From Hippopus hippopus (lineage: Eukaryota > Mollusca > Bivalvia > Cardiida > Cardiidae), in the NCBI GenBank assembly GCA_946811185.2, contig OX328102.1, forward strand, positions 53,173,619 to 53,237,618: a stretch of DNA of 64,000 bases, written 5' to 3'. Below, piece after piece: positions 53,901-64,000 of the stretch. The notes under the pieces were generated by a model. That model had not been told where the DNA came from, searched no databases, and saw nothing but the letters and a program-made list of their open reading frames with translations. A program made the position numbers and the translations under genes. Each line of letters starts with the position of its first letter. Positions within the stretch are counted from its first letter, which is position 1.

Positions 53901-56900
53901 TGACCCAATATGTGTTTTGTTCATGTGGGATCCAAGAGGAAAAAGGTACCATGAGGTAAGATCTTGAATAATCTAGACTAACACAAGTCTTGATTCGATA
54001 TTACAGCAAGGTCAAAGTTGAAAATTACATCAAAATCGGCTTCCGCAGGAATTTTAGAGCGCGGCTGTTACGATCTCTGGTGAGGCATTTAACTGCGTCC
54101 TAAAAGGCCGAGACTGCATATTTTAGTATGCCCTTTATAATTTTACTGTGCTGAAAAAGGTGAAAAGTGCAGAGAAAAAAAAAACCCACTGGTGTTCTGT
54201 AGATGAGTGGTGCTCTGTCAAAAGGAGGTATAAAGCATCTCTATGATGCATTACACAAGGCAATTCACCACATAATTATAGATCCATTTAATGCATTTAA
54301 TCTAACAATAAACTGGATCTTGGGGTAGAATGGTTCCTTGACATGTAGAAAATTTACAAATAGCAAACATTTTTTACCCTTGTCAGCCTGTGCATACTGC
54401 GCAGGCTGACATGGATCAATAACTTTTTGCAGATGTATAAAGCCCCCTTTTCACAGAGCATGTAGAAAACATAAAGAATAACTGTGTACATATGTATTTT
54501 TTGTATTTACAGTGTATAACTATTAATGCATAAAAACATTGTTGAAAAAGGAGAAAATGCTGGTATCCAACATTTTCTCCTTTTCCCATACTATTTTCTA
54601 CCATTTTACAGACAAATCTCATCATTTGAGCCACATTTGTCACCTGCAAGTGTTTTCAATTTAGATGAATTTTAATTTTTGTCATTTGGAATTGAAGAGT
54701 CGATCATTATTCTGTGGAAATTTCTTTTGCAGTATGGTAGAACAGAAATGGTGAAAAATAACCTGAATCCTGATTTTGTACACAAGTTTATTGTGCAATA
54801 CTTCTTTGAGGAGAGCCAGAAACTGAAGTTTGAAATGTACGTAGACATTTGATTGGTTTGTTTGAACGAGTTTTACATCACTTTCAACTTTATTTCAGTC
54901 ATGTTACTGTGACATTTCACTTGTTTATGTAGTTCCCTGGGTTTCAGCAGTACTAGGCTGAGGCTCTTGCCAAGGAGTATCCCCTGTGACCTGTGCAGTC
55001 AGTGGATATTGAGTCGAGATGTTCAGATATCAAATGCAATGACCAAGTCTTAACCACAGAGCCAAGAAGGACCTAAAATTGGTAGAACTAACAAAGATTT
55101 TGACAGATGTTTTTTTTGCTTCAGAGCATCATATTTATGTACCTTCAGACAGTGAAACCTGAATATTTCAAATATCTTTGTAATTGTTTGGTGTTTACTT
55201 CCTTTTAACTTTTTACCAAACAACAAAATTTTAGACTGATCCAAATAGACCATTTGCCAATTACCGATACCGACGTGTCATCCAGAGTTACTTCCCTTGC
55301 GGATACTCTCCACCGGACAAGCTAGTCTAATCTTTAATATACCCGAATAGTTATAGGGTCACATTTTTTTCAATCTAATTCACCCTAAACGCGATAAATA
55401 TGCAAAAAAACGGCCTTGCCGGTAGTTGTATCAACTATCCCGCACACACGAAAAAAGAACAAAGCCATTTAATCACTCTTTCGGTAGCCTACAGAAAGGA
55501 AAGTCGTATCTTAAGGCAATACCATACTAACAGAACCTTTTGTATGTAGGCTACATTAAAGTTCAGAAAACAATTCCCCGATAAAGAAATCATTAAATTC
55601 TCGCCAACTGCCCTAGTTTCATATGGCAAGAACAAATAATACTAATAATAACAATGAGTTCCAATATATAATTAAACCAGAATAACATGATAATGCATTT
55701 GAAAACGAAAAGTGATCGGGCAGAAAAATGCAACTTTCGGGGTCAATTATAAGAATGGACTTACCCTCTGTAACAGATTTTAACAATTCCAAACCTTTAC
55801 AAGTGATCAACGTAAGACTGAACGGGATAAACACTTAATTATAACACGTGTGTGTTAGTCAGTGCCTAAGAAGTACATCACAGCTTTTCATATAGATCAC
55901 CCACTTTGACAGTGAAATACCGAGATCAAAGGAACACCCAGCTAACCCTTTACTAGCTTTTCGATGAAATCCAGTACAGCACATATTTGCCTACTGAAAA
56001 TGAATCTCAAACTTCTTTTTTTCTAGAAGGAATGGAAGGTTTGAAATTTGAATTTAACTTTGTTATTACTATAGTCATCTGATATTAAGGCAGTTCAAAC
56101 AGGAACATAACAAAATTGCAACTATAGAGATTTTAAATTTTATTTCAAAGTCAGGATTTTCGCTGTAAATTCAAAATGTATAATGTCCCATTTATGATAA
56201 TAGACTGTCTCTGTCTATTTGCAGATACTAGAACGATTTTTTTAAGAAAAATTATCACTTTAATAGTTTAACTAAATCAAACCACCGATCCCTGGATTTC
56301 GAGCCTGTACGTTACAAACTAAGCTACGGAATTCGGCAAACATTAGTTGACCAATCGGACATAAAATAGGAAAGGTCTATTGCACTTATATTAATATTAT
56401 TTTTCCCCCTTTTTTCCCCTATTTTTTACAACAGTGAATCTTCATTAACTCTTTACCAAACAAAAATTTGAGACTTGCCCAAGTTAAAAGCCTTTGCAGA
56501 CAAAAATTTTTAAATGTGACTCAAAAAAAAAAAAGACATTTTCTGTAGGAAGGATAGCAAAGGAAAAGGAGAAAATGTTGGTTACCAGAACTTTCTCCCT
56601 TTTCAACAACATTTTTAAAAACTAGATTTCTCAGGGTCATGAAAAGCTTTGGTTATGTGGTATAGGGTTTTAAATAGTTACAGTGAATGTTTTCACCCGA
56701 CGACAAAACTTTGGACTCGTCCAGATACTTACCATATGGAGACGATAGAATAAACGTGGGTCAAATGGTTGTAATTGTCCTTGAAAAAGTTAAAAATATT
56801 GTTGAAACAAGAGAAAATGCTTGTTGCAAGCCCTTCTTTTTTTTTCCAATATATTCTCTCACAGTTTGAAAATTCATTTTTCACAGATGTTTCTGAACTA

Positions 56901-59900
56901 TATATTGCTGGGGGGGGGGGGGGGTTTAATGTTCAGGAAGTGAGACAAATAACAAAGTGGGACAAATCAGCACGTCTGTCCCCCCCCTTTTTCCGGGTCG
57001 CCAAAACTCAAAATACTTTGGTAAAAGGTAAAGCAGCTGTCCAGTGTCTTCAAAGAGACAGGGACAGTCCATTTACTGATATTACAGCACTATTATCAAA
57101 CCGTCTTTGTTTCACTTTCAGGCATGTCCCTATTGACGAATAACTGCATGTTATAGATCATGAACAAAAGAAACATGGCTTCAGATCAAATTTCAAACCT
57201 TCCATACCTTCTTCACAAAATATTTATTCAAGCTTCATTTTGAGTATTTAAAGATATGTGTCTAATGCAGTGTTACAAAAAAAAAAAAAAAAAGTGAAGG
57301 GTTAACTCGGTGTTCCTTTGATCTCGGTATCGCACTGCAGGGTGGGGGACCTTTAGAGAGCTGTAATGTACTTGCTTTTATACAGATTAACACACACGTG
57401 TCACATTAAACTGACTCTTCTTACCTTTTGTTTCATATTAATTTACCCGTTTGTTGATCATTAGTGGATGGGATTATGAATTTTATACAGGTTACAGAGG
57501 GTAAGTTCGTTCTTAGTCTCTACATGCTCTTTATTTCAATACGATCTCATAAAATGCATATTTTGTCTGTCCATGATTATTTTAGTTTCAAAAGCAATAT
57601 CATAAAATATGTTTAAATTATGTTAGAATTAATTTCCTCTAGATTTCTTGCTATGTCATTTTCTTTTCAGTTGTGAATATGTCCAAATTTAAAGGATTTG
57701 CGAACGGGACATATGGCATTTGTCACTGAAATAATGTTTTGTTTGTCCGGTGTCACGTGATACTTCTGGTGCGCCGCTTACGATAACAAGGAAATATATC
57801 GCTTATATCAAATGTAATTGGCAAATCGTCTATTTAAAACATCTGCAGATGACAAGTACTGGGATTGGTCTTTGGAAGGGTAGAAAAAGATGGACAAGAC
57901 AAAATTCATCATTTGAGCCACATCTTGTTTGTCTGCCCATGATTTCAGTTTGGATTTGTCTCAAATTTTACTGTCAGATAAAAATGAAAGTTGTTTTTAC
58001 CTTTTACCACACACTCCTGACCTCAAATGACCCTATGGAAGAGGCCTTTTGAAAACATTGTCAGAAAACGAGAAAATTATGGTAACCAGCATTTTCTCCT
58101 TTTGCCAGAATGATTTCTACCCTATTTTAGACAGTTTTCATTTGATTTACATTTAATTTTCTCTGCTCTCAATTTGTTTCAGTCCAGAATTGTCTTGTTT
58201 GGTATAGAGTTAACATTGGCATCTTAAAGGTAAAAAACTTATGTTACACAAGACTGATGAAGTACTATAACAGGTTGTTTGTTTTTGCCATTTTGCAGCA
58301 GACCACTTGGGAAAACAGTGCATCAAAAGGAGAATGGCCTCACCACAAGGTTTCAGTGAGGGTTAGGAGCAAAATTTCAACTACCACATTGTTTTAACAA
58401 GTATGAGAGTTGGTGTTATACATGAGCCACACATTGACAAAAGGGTATTCAATGTATCTCCGTATCCATTTTATAAAGCAAGTCATCACATTATTATGGA
58501 TCCGTAGAATTCATTTTGTCTCACAAGCATTTGATTCATGAGGTAGAATGGTCCTTGCACATACAGAAAATTTGCAGAAAGTAAAAAGTTTTGACCCAGG
58601 TCAGCCAGCACAGACTGCACAGGCTGACCTGGTCGATACTTTTTGCAGATACATTGAACCCCTGTTTCACTGAGCATGACTCATTTCAAAATTGTTTTCA
58701 AAGTCACCTGCTGTAGATCAGAAGGTTTTGTGTTAACTGTGTTGTTTGTCTAATTGAAGTTTGACTCAAGATTTCTCGTTGTAGCTATGATGTAGATGCT
58801 CCTACCTCAAGACTAGAAGCTCATGTAAGTATTAGTATTATTGAGATCTTGTCAGAATTTCCTCATGAAAATTATTGGAATGTATTCATTGATGAAAAAA
58901 AGACAAGCAAAACTTTCATAGTATGTTTTTAATCTTTTTTAAGAGATATTTAGTAACTTGTTTATTGTAGCCCTGTACCAAATAATCCTGTGCTTTTATG
59001 GGGGAAGAGGCCTTTTAAAATTGTGAGAAAAGTAGGAAATGCTGCTATCCCACATTTTCTCCTTTACCCACTATGCTTTCCACCCTTTGTAAAATAAATC
59101 CCATCATTTGAGCCACAATGGATTTGTCCTCTGCAGCTTTCAATATGGACAAGTCCAAACTTGTTTTGTCTGGTAAAGAGTTAACTCTTTATAACACAAT
59201 CCCTAATGAACCAGAGGAAAAAGCTTTTTGAAAACATTGTGGGAAAAGGAGAAAATGCTGGTTATCAGCATTTGCTTCTTTTCCTTCAAAGTTTTCTTCA
59301 ATTTCCCAGACAATTACCACCATTTCAGCTAAATTTGATTTGTCTTCTACAAATGCTTTCAATTTGGACCAGTCTACTAATTTGTCATTTGGTGAAGAGT
59401 TACAATCTTTCTTTTTGAAGGATTTTCTGGGAAGAATAGAATGCACACTTGGAGAAATAGTTGGCTGTTGTAGTGGAAGATTAGAGAGGAATTTAATGTA
59501 AGTATACAGACTGTTATCCCTGTATTAAACAGTTCCTGACTTTTAGCAATCTCAAAGGAGGAGGCTTTTGAAAACGTTATGGGAAAAGGAGAAAATGCTG
59601 GTAACCAGCATTTTCTACTTTTTCCACAATGTTTTCTATCCTATCAAAGACAGAAACCTTGATTTTTGCCATATGTATTTTGTCGCTTGCAAATGCTTTC
59701 AATTTGATGAGTCTAAATTTGTTGTTATCTAAAAAGTCAAACCTTGTAGCACTGGGATTTTTTCATGGGAGAGTTCATTGACAAGGCACTTGCCTCAGTC
59801 CAGCACTGGTGAAATTTAGGAAAACACATGAATAGGTGACCTGTCACAGTGAGAGGATTGAGATAGTGTCAAAAGCTGAGTTAGACACCTTTCATTCAAT

Positions 59901-61812
59901 CAATATTCTGGAAATTTATAAATAAAGAATGGGATTGAAAGAAAGAAAAATAGCTTGGTACTTATTTGCCCATTTCTATCAAATTTCCTAGGAGAAAAAT
60001 GTTGTGATTAAAAAAAAACTACCTGAATCCTTCAGTTATTCCTTAGTTATCGTTTTTGGCATTTTCTTAAGAGATGAAATACATGTAAATGTATGTAGGG
60101 ACATATAAAAGGTATAAAAACATGGAATTTCAAGACTTTTAAACTTTGCAGCATGTATGTTAACATTTGTCACAATGTTTACTATGACTAGTTTCTCAAC
60201 CTTTTACCACACAATCCCGACTTTTAACGACCCTGAGGAAAGCAGTTTTTGAAAACTTTGATGGAAAAGGAGAAAATGCTGGAAACCAGCATTTTCTCCT
60301 ATTCCCATAATGTTTTCTACCCTATCAAGGAAAAAAAATTGTCATGTGAGCCATCTTTAATATATCCTCTGCAATGCTTTCAATTTTGACAAGCTTAAAA
60401 TTTTGAGGTTTGGTAAAGAGTTCATGGGTCATCATGACTGTGTGCTTATTTGATTGTGAATAATTTCCTTATTTGTGGCTATGTTTACAAGATCACCATG
60501 GATAGTTCCTACACATATAGGAGTGTTGCACTGAAAAAGGGAGTTTGGTGCATCTAAGTAAAACAATATACCAAGCAAGTTGTCACATTATTATTGATAA
60601 AAAAATTCGATTTTGTCTAACAACAGATTGAATCAGAATCATGAGGTAGAATGGTCCTTGCACTTGCTGAAAATTTATGAGCAACATAATGTTACAATTT
60701 ATGTCAGGCTGACACCTTCTGATCTGCAGCAGGTGACTTTGAAAACATTTTTGAAATGAGTCATGCTCTGGGAAACAGGGGTTCAGTGCATCTGCAAAAA
60801 AGGACCATTCTACCTCATGAATCAGAGCATGGCTCCATTATTTGTTAATATTGTGAAAAGAGGCTTTTTGGCATGTAATTAAGGATAACTTTTACCAAAC
60901 AAAATATTTGAGACTTGTCCAGATTGAGAGGGTTTACAGATGAGAAGTTAACTTTTCACCAATAGATCTAGTGTTTGAAAGACCCCAAGGGAGAAGGCTT
61001 TTGAAAAAAAATTATGGAAAAAGGAGAAAATGCTGATAGCCTGTATTTTCTCCCTTTCCCACAATGTTTTATATCCAGTATTTTCTCCCATTCCCACAAT
61101 ATTTTCTACCCTATCAGTGATCTTTGGGTACTCTATAGCCATTTTGAATTAATCCAATTTATGTCTTTTATTTTGGAAGAGAAAACATGTTGTCATTTTG
61201 TAAAGGGTTAAATATGGCGCAAATTGTTGGTCTTGATTTTGAAAGGGTACAAAAAATTGTGGGAAAAGGAGAAACTACTGGACCAGCAGTTTCTCAATTT
61301 GGTACAATATTTTCAAAAGCCTTCTTTCTTCAGTGGGATGATGTGTTAAAGGTTTAATCTTGTTCTTCTACATGATATTTTAGATTTGTTAGTGTTTAAC
61401 CCTTTATCTACCAGCTAACAAAATTACAGATGTGTCTGTAGTGAAAGCAGTCCGAGACAACAAAATAAATGTTGCTCGTATGATGTGATTTATCTTGGAA
61501 AGGGTACAAATCATGGAAGTAGGAGAAAGTGCTTACGATGTTACTGACATATTCTCCTTTTCCCACAATGTTTTCTAAGGAGAAAGTCATTATAATGCAG
61601 GAATGTTTGGTAAATTCTTTCATTATGGATAAATTAAATTTTGTCATCTGGTAAAGAGTGATATGAAGTCCAACGCATGCTTTCCATTAGTTTAGTGAAG
61701 CTTCTGACATGTTCAACAGAGCTATTTAATTACATGTATGTGTATTTATCATTTCTTTATTCTATCATCTATCTTTTTTCTAGTGGTGTAAAAGGAGGAT
61801 CAAAAATCATTG
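50831..61812 (+). CDS. Copine-family gene, 5' part (exons 1-6, N-terminus and C2A domain)
   Basis: Copines are calcium-dependent phospholipid-binding proteins with two C2 domains and a C-terminal A (vWA-like) domain, recruited from cytosol to membranes. Six exons join in phase: 50831-50904, 53868-53955, 54733-54836, 58785-58824, 59421-59497 and 61784-61812, all with GT/AG. Together they encode about 137 aa: VEISVSCRNLKDKDAFSKSD (strand 1 and first calcium loop, Asp31 and Asp37), GRTEMVKNNLNPDF, YFFEESQKLKFEIYDVDA (third loop, Asp91 and Asp93) and DFLGRIECTLGEIVG. This is the copine C2A order. The rest of C2A, C2B and the A domain must lie right of the window. Which copine paralogue this is cannot be told from C2A alone. 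Confidence 0.92.
50930..51150 (-). mobile_element. TTAA MITE copy in copine intron 1
   Basis: Starts about 25 bp after the exon 1 donor; arm GACGACAAGTAAGATGTGAC and end TTTGGTAAGGGTT. Confidence 0.6.
51249..51476 (+). mobile_element. TTAA MITE copy in copine intron 1
   Basis: TTAACCCTTTGCCACAAAATC start and TAAAGAGTTAA end. Confidence 0.75.
51510..52757 (+). mobile_element. TTAA MITE copy split by the TA element
   Basis: Left part to 51742 with a clean hairpin AATGCTGGTAACCAGCATT; the last ~13 bp (GTACAGACTTAAC) follow the 1-kb insert. Confidence 0.75.
51743..52744. mobile_element. 1.0-kb TIR element with TA duplication, inside a MITE
   Basis: It begins ACCCCCC then CAGTCTCACAGAGCCCGAATC and ends with the inverse of ACCCCCAGGTCTCACAGACC, with TA on both sides. 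It splits a TTAA MITE near its right end. Both sides contain many ACTACGAAGTAC-like stretches, suggesting long decayed arms. Small ORFs inside are not conserved. Tc1/mariner-like non-autonomous origin is inferred from TA. Confidence 0.75.
52888..53107 (+). mobile_element. TTAA MITE copy in copine intron 1
   Basis: ATTTAAACCTTTGTCAAAC start; degenerate hairpin; GGTAAAGAGTTTAA end. Confidence 0.65.
53140..53575. mobile_element. two TTAA MITE copies joined end to end
   Basis: A forward copy (53140-53349) and a reverse copy (53346-53575) meet at CGTTAACGC. Each has its own hairpin (AATGCTGGAAACCAGCATT and GCTACTTACCAGC). Confidence 0.7.
53585..53795 (+). mobile_element. family B MITE in copine intron 1
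   Basis: ACCAAGCAAGTCATCACATAA and GATCTGCCTACGCAGATTGCGG; it ends about 70 bp before exon 2. Confidence 0.65.
53868..53955 (+). CDS. copine exon 2 (aa 25-54)
   Basis: Acceptor TTGTTATAG, donor GAG|GTAAGA. It encodes NLKDKDAFSKSDP, the first calcium-binding loop, followed by CVLFMWDPRGKRYHE. Confidence 0.92.
54215..54470 (+). mobile_element. family B MITE in copine intron 2
   Basis: Hairpin CAGCCTGTGCATACTGCGCAGGCTG and TTTGCAGATGTATAAAGC. Confidence 0.7.
54535..54700 (+). mobile_element. partial TTAA MITE in copine intron 2
   Basis: Hairpin AAATGCTGGTATCCAACATT and right arm only; lies just before exon 3. Confidence 0.6.
54733..54836 (+). CDS. copine exon 3 (aa 55-88)
   Basis: Acceptor CTTTTGCAG, donor AAAT|GTACGT, phase 2. 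It encodes GRTEMVKNNLNPDF and the copine-typical YFFEESQKLKFE. Confidence 0.93.
54858..55075 (-). mobile_element. degenerate tRNA-derived SINE in copine intron 3
   Basis: TTTACATCACTTTCAACTTT, then TCAGCAGTACTAGGCTGAGG and the head GGCTCTGTGGTTAAGAC on the minus strand. It lies just after the exon 3 donor. Confidence 0.65.
56446..56672 (-). mobile_element. TTAA MITE copy in copine intron 3
   Basis: TTAACTCTTTACCAAACAAAA start; hairpin AAATGTTGGTTACCAGAACT. Confidence 0.7.
56690..57030 (-). mobile_element. degenerate TTAA MITE with expansions
   Basis: CGACAAAACTTTGGACTCGTCC arm, then a decayed core and a long G-run (56910-56925) and C-run (56982-56988). Confidence 0.5.
57999..58213 (+). mobile_element. 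TTAA MITE copy in copine intron 3
   Basis: CCTTTTACCACACACTCCTGA start, TATAGAGTTAA end. Confidence 0.7.
58440..58690 (+). mobile_element. family B MITE in copine intron 3
   Basis: CAAGTCATCACATTATTATGG, then CAGCCAGCACAGACTGCACAGGCTG hairpin. Confidence 0.7.
58785..58824 (+). CDS. copine exon 4 (40 bp, aa 89-102)
   Basis: A very short exon between TTGTAG and CAT|GTAAGT encoding YDVDAPTSRLEAH. It carries the aspartates of the third calcium loop. Phase matches both neighbours. Confidence 0.87.
58965..59184 (+). mobile_element. TTAA MITE copy in copine intron 4
   Basis: Hairpin AAATGCTGCTATCCCACATT; right TTAA shared with the next copy. Confidence 0.7.
59181..59403 (+). mobile_element. TTAA MITE copy ending at the copine exon 5 acceptor
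   Basis: Starts TTAACTCTTTATAACACAATC; its right end lies about 18 bp before exon 5, so it borders the pyrimidine tract. Confidence 0.75.
59421..59497 (+). CDS. copine exon 5 (aa 103-127)
   Basis: Acceptor TTTTTGAAG, donor TTAAT|GTAAGT. It encodes DFLGRIECTLGEIVG, the conserved DFLG--ECTLG-IV strand of copine C2A. Confidence 0.92.
59513..59745 (+). mobile_element. TTAA MITE copy in copine intron 5
   Basis: Begins about 15 bp after the exon 5 donor; hairpin AATGCTGGTAACCAGCATT. Confidence 0.75.
59755..59915 (+). mobile_element. SINE 3' fragment in copine intron 5
   Basis: CTCAGTCCAGCACTGGTGAA to AGTTAGACACCTTTCATTCA resembles the 3' half of the SINE family; the tRNA head is missing. Confidence 0.5.
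60200..60424 (+). mobile_element. TTAA MITE copy in copine intron 5
   Basis: Hairpin AATGCTGGAAACCAGCATT and GGTAAAGAGTT end. Confidence 0.8.
60540..60845. mobile_element. family B MITE, rearranged
   Basis: CCAAGCAAGTTGTCACATTAT and CATGAGGTAGAATGGTCCTTG present; the hairpin is replaced by unrelated sequence. Confidence 0.5.
60946..61212 (+). mobile_element. TTAA MITE copy with duplicated centre
   Basis: The segment TATTTTCTCC-CCCACAAT occurs twice (61047 and 61079), lengthening this copy; right border GTAAAGGGTTAA. Confidence 0.65.
61395..61662 (-). mobile_element. TTAA MITE copy, rearranged
   Basis: TTTAACCCTTTATCTACCAGC start and CATCTGGTAAAGAGT end, with a diverged hairpin. Confidence 0.55.
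61784..61812 (+). CDS. copine exon 6 (29 bp, aa 128-137)
   Basis: A micro-exon, TTTTTTCTAG to CATTG|GTAAGA, reading IGVKGGSKII. This corresponds to the GK-G-I-I linker just before the last C2A strand. A tandem-repeat element starts about 40 bp after its donor. Confidence 0.75.
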
Positions 61813-61853
61813 GTAAGATTAAAGCTAGTTAACTCTTTACCACACAACAGTTT

Positions 61854-63590
61854 TTAGCTCATCTGAGCACGAAGTGCTCATGGTGAGCTATTGTGATCGT
61901 GCTGTGTCCGGCGTCCGTCTGAAACTTGGTCAGAATGTTTGTCTTGATGATATATCGGACGAGTTCGAAAATGGGTCATGTCGGGTCAAAAACTAGGTCA
62001 CTAGGTCAAATCTAAGAAAAACCTTGTGTATGCTCTAGAGGCCACATTTTCAGTCTGATACTCCTGAAAGTTGGTCAGAATGTTTGCCTTGATGATATCT
62101 CGGACGAGATTGAAAATGGGTCATGTGGGGTCAAAAACTAGGTCACTAGGTCAAATCTTAGAAAAACCTTGTGTACACTCTAGAGGCCACATTTTCTGTC
62201 CAATACTCCTGAAAGTTGGTCAGAATGTTTGTCTTGATGATATCTCAGACGAGTTTAAAAATGGGCCATGTCAAGTCAAAAACTAGGTCACCAGGTCAAA
62301 TCATAGAAAAACCTTGTGTATGCTCTAGAGGCCATATTTTGAGTCCAATACTCCTGAAAATTGGTCAGAATGTTTGTCTTGATGATATCTTGGACGAGTT
62401 TGAAAATGGGGCATGTCAAGTCAAAAACTGGGTCACCAGGTCAAATCTTAGAAAAACCTTGTGTACGCTCTAGAGGCCACATTTTCAGTTCAATACTCTT
62501 GAAAGTTGGTCAGAATGTTTGTCTTGATGATATCTCAGACGAGTTTGAAAATGGGCCATGTCGGGTCAAAAACTAGGTCACCTGGTCAGATCTTAGAAAA
62601 ACCTTGTGTATGCTCTGGAGGCCACATTTTCAGTCCAAAACTTTTGAATGTTGGTCAGAATGTTTGTCTTGATGATATCTCTCACAAAGTTTGAAAACGG
62701 GCCATGTTGGGTCAAAAACTAGGTCACCTGGTCAAATCTTAAAAAAACCTTGTGTATGCTCCAGAAGCCACATTTTCAGTCCAATACTCTTGAAATTTGG
62801 TCAGAATGTTTGTCTTGATAATACTGCAGACGAGTTCGAAAGTGGGCCATGTGGGGTCAAAAACTAGGTCACTAGGTCAAATCTTAGAAAAACCTTATGT
62901 AAGCTCTAGAGGCCACATTTTCAGTCCAATAATCTTGAAAGTCCGTCAGAATGTTTGTCTTGATAATTTCTTAGACTAGTATGAAAATGGGTCATGTTGG
63001 ATAAAAAACTAGGTCACAAGGTCAAATCTCGGAAAAATCTTTTGTACTATAATTACAGTCCAATATTCTTTAAACTTTTGTTTGAATGTTTGTCTTGATG
63101 ATATCTTGCATGAGTTTGAAAATGGGTCACGTGGAATAAAAACTGGGTCACCAAGTTTCAACCTTGAAAAACCGTGTGTACGCTCTAGAGGCCACATTTT
63201 CAGTCCAATAATCTTGAAATTTGCGTTGAATGTTTGTCTTGATAATATCTTAGACTAGTATGTATATGGGTCATGTTGGATAAAAAACCAGGTCACTAGG
63301 TCAAATCTCGGAAAAACCTTTTATACACCCTACAGGCCACATTTTCTCTCAAATACTCATGAAAGTTTGTCAGAATGTATGTCTGGATAATTTCTACATG
63401 TCAAGTAGGCCGCTGAGACAAACTCTAGAAAAAGCTTGTGTGCACTCTAGAGGCCATATTTGTAAGCCCAATACTAATGAGTGTTTGTCAGAGTGTTTGT
63501 CTTAATATATCTCTGAAGAGATTGGAAATGGGTCATGTGTGATCAAAAGGCTCAGGTGAGCGACTTCAGGGCCATCATGGCCCTCTTGTT
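61854..63590 (+). mobile_element. ~145-bp tandem-repeat element (Helentron/HINE-like), copine intron 6
   Basis: It starts TTAGCTCATCTGAGCACGAA and holds about eleven units (clear steps of 145 bp at 62071, 62216, 62361, 62506). It ends TCAGGTGAGCGACTTCAGGG, then hairpin GGGCCATCATGGCCC and CTCTTGTT. It splits a TTAA MITE: the MITE end TTAACTCTTTACCACACAAC lies left and its core right. The repeated peptide in this array is a by-product, not a protein. Confidence 0.8.
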
Positions 63591-63699
63591 CTGACAAAAA
63601 GGGCAAAAAGGGGTCTCAAAAGATGAGAGTTTCCCTTGAAAGAATAGAAAACATTGTGGGAAAAGAAGGAAATGCTGGTATTCAGCATTTTTACCTTTT

Positions 63700-64000
63700 T
63701 TTAGCTCTACTGGCTGAAAGCCAGCAGAGCTTATGTCATGGCGTGGTTTCCATCGTCCATCCGTCTGTCCGTTCGTCTTTTTCTTGTTTACGCGATAAAG
63801 TCTTCATTTTTGATCAGATTTTCGTGAAACTTGCAGTTTGTTTATCTTATCAATAGCTTCAACCCTATTGATTTTGAAAAAAATCCAACAAACAGTATGG
63901 GAAAAGTAGCCATTTCAAGTTGAAAATTTCCATTTCTTGTTGAAGAAGTTAGTCTTTTTCTTGTTTATGCGATAAAGTCTGCATTTGTTATCAGATTTTT
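63700..64000 (+). mobile_element. start of another terminal-hairpin element, cut by window end
   Basis: It begins TTTAGCTCTACTGGCTGAAAG with the hairpin GGCTGAAAGCC, then ATGTCATGGCGTGG and pyrimidine-rich repeats. The opening resembles the TTAGCTC start of the 61854 element. Its end is outside the window. Confidence 0.5.

Larger units (their letters stand above)
55340..57530. repeat. ~2.2-kb repeated block with inverted arms, copy 2 (copine intron 3)
   Basis: Left arm about 55740-55960, right arm about 57300-57520. The right arm shares TGATCTCGGTATCGCACTGC with copy 1. The left extension (55380-55620) also matches 2525-2760, including CGATAAATATG and GGTAGTTGTATCAA-like stretches. Confidence 0.6.

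Noticed and set aside
62071..62979. Series of overlapping ORFs with a repeated peptide (MVRMFVLMIS type)
   Set aside because: They come from the 145-bp tandem array, whose unit length is not a multiple of three; the ORFs are chopped by stops and have no start context or splice support.

Overview
The window is animal nuclear DNA, most probably from a bivalve mollusc. It is AT-rich and intron-rich, its genes carry canonical GT/AG splice sites, and most of the sequence is short mobile elements: TTAA-flanked palindromic MITEs, tRNA-headed SINEs, ~145-bp tandem-repeat elements and decayed non-LTR retrotransposons. The bivalve assignment rests on this repeat style and is inference; no species is claimed. 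There are no bacterial-type operons, rRNA genes or CRISPR arrays.

Three host genes can be supported. (1) AMDHD1 (imidazolonepropionase, histidine catabolism), minus strand, 28141 down to 17477: eight coding exons that join in frame into 432 residues, with the zinc-site residues present. (2) A one-exon SMIM30-like microprotein, minus strand, 40544-40371 (57 aa). (3) The 5' part of a copine gene, plus strand, exons 1-6 from 50831 to 61812, running off the right edge.

Layout: 1-5.5 kb, MITEs, two tiny palindromic insertions and a repeated block with inverted arms. 5524-11930, a 6.4-kb unit bounded by inverted repeats and an exact 9-bp target duplication; it contains a broken LINE, a 1.37-kb almost identical copy of AMDHD1 exons 3-5 with introns, and SINEs. 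13.7-17.5 kb, a decayed ~57-bp tandem repeat that matches the last AMDHD1 exon and is interrupted by a second LINE. 17.5-28.1 kb, AMDHD1, with a 1,041-bp transposon placed just before exon 6 and a tandem-repeat element in intron 1. 28-40 kb, SINEs and MITEs. 40.4-50.8 kb, SMIM30, repeat blocks shared with the copine 5' region and a long inverted repeat. 50.8-64 kb, copine exons separated by MITE-filled introns and a second tandem-repeat element.

The observations I rate highest are the gene-fragment-carrying transposon (Pack-TYPE-like), the 24-35 bp palindromes with ~7-bp target duplications, and the minisatellite related to a coding exon. The genes are unrelated in function, and nothing suggests co-regulation beyond one repeat block found upstream of both SMIM30 and copine. 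All comparisons were made by eye, so repeat borders are approximate unless a target duplication fixes them.
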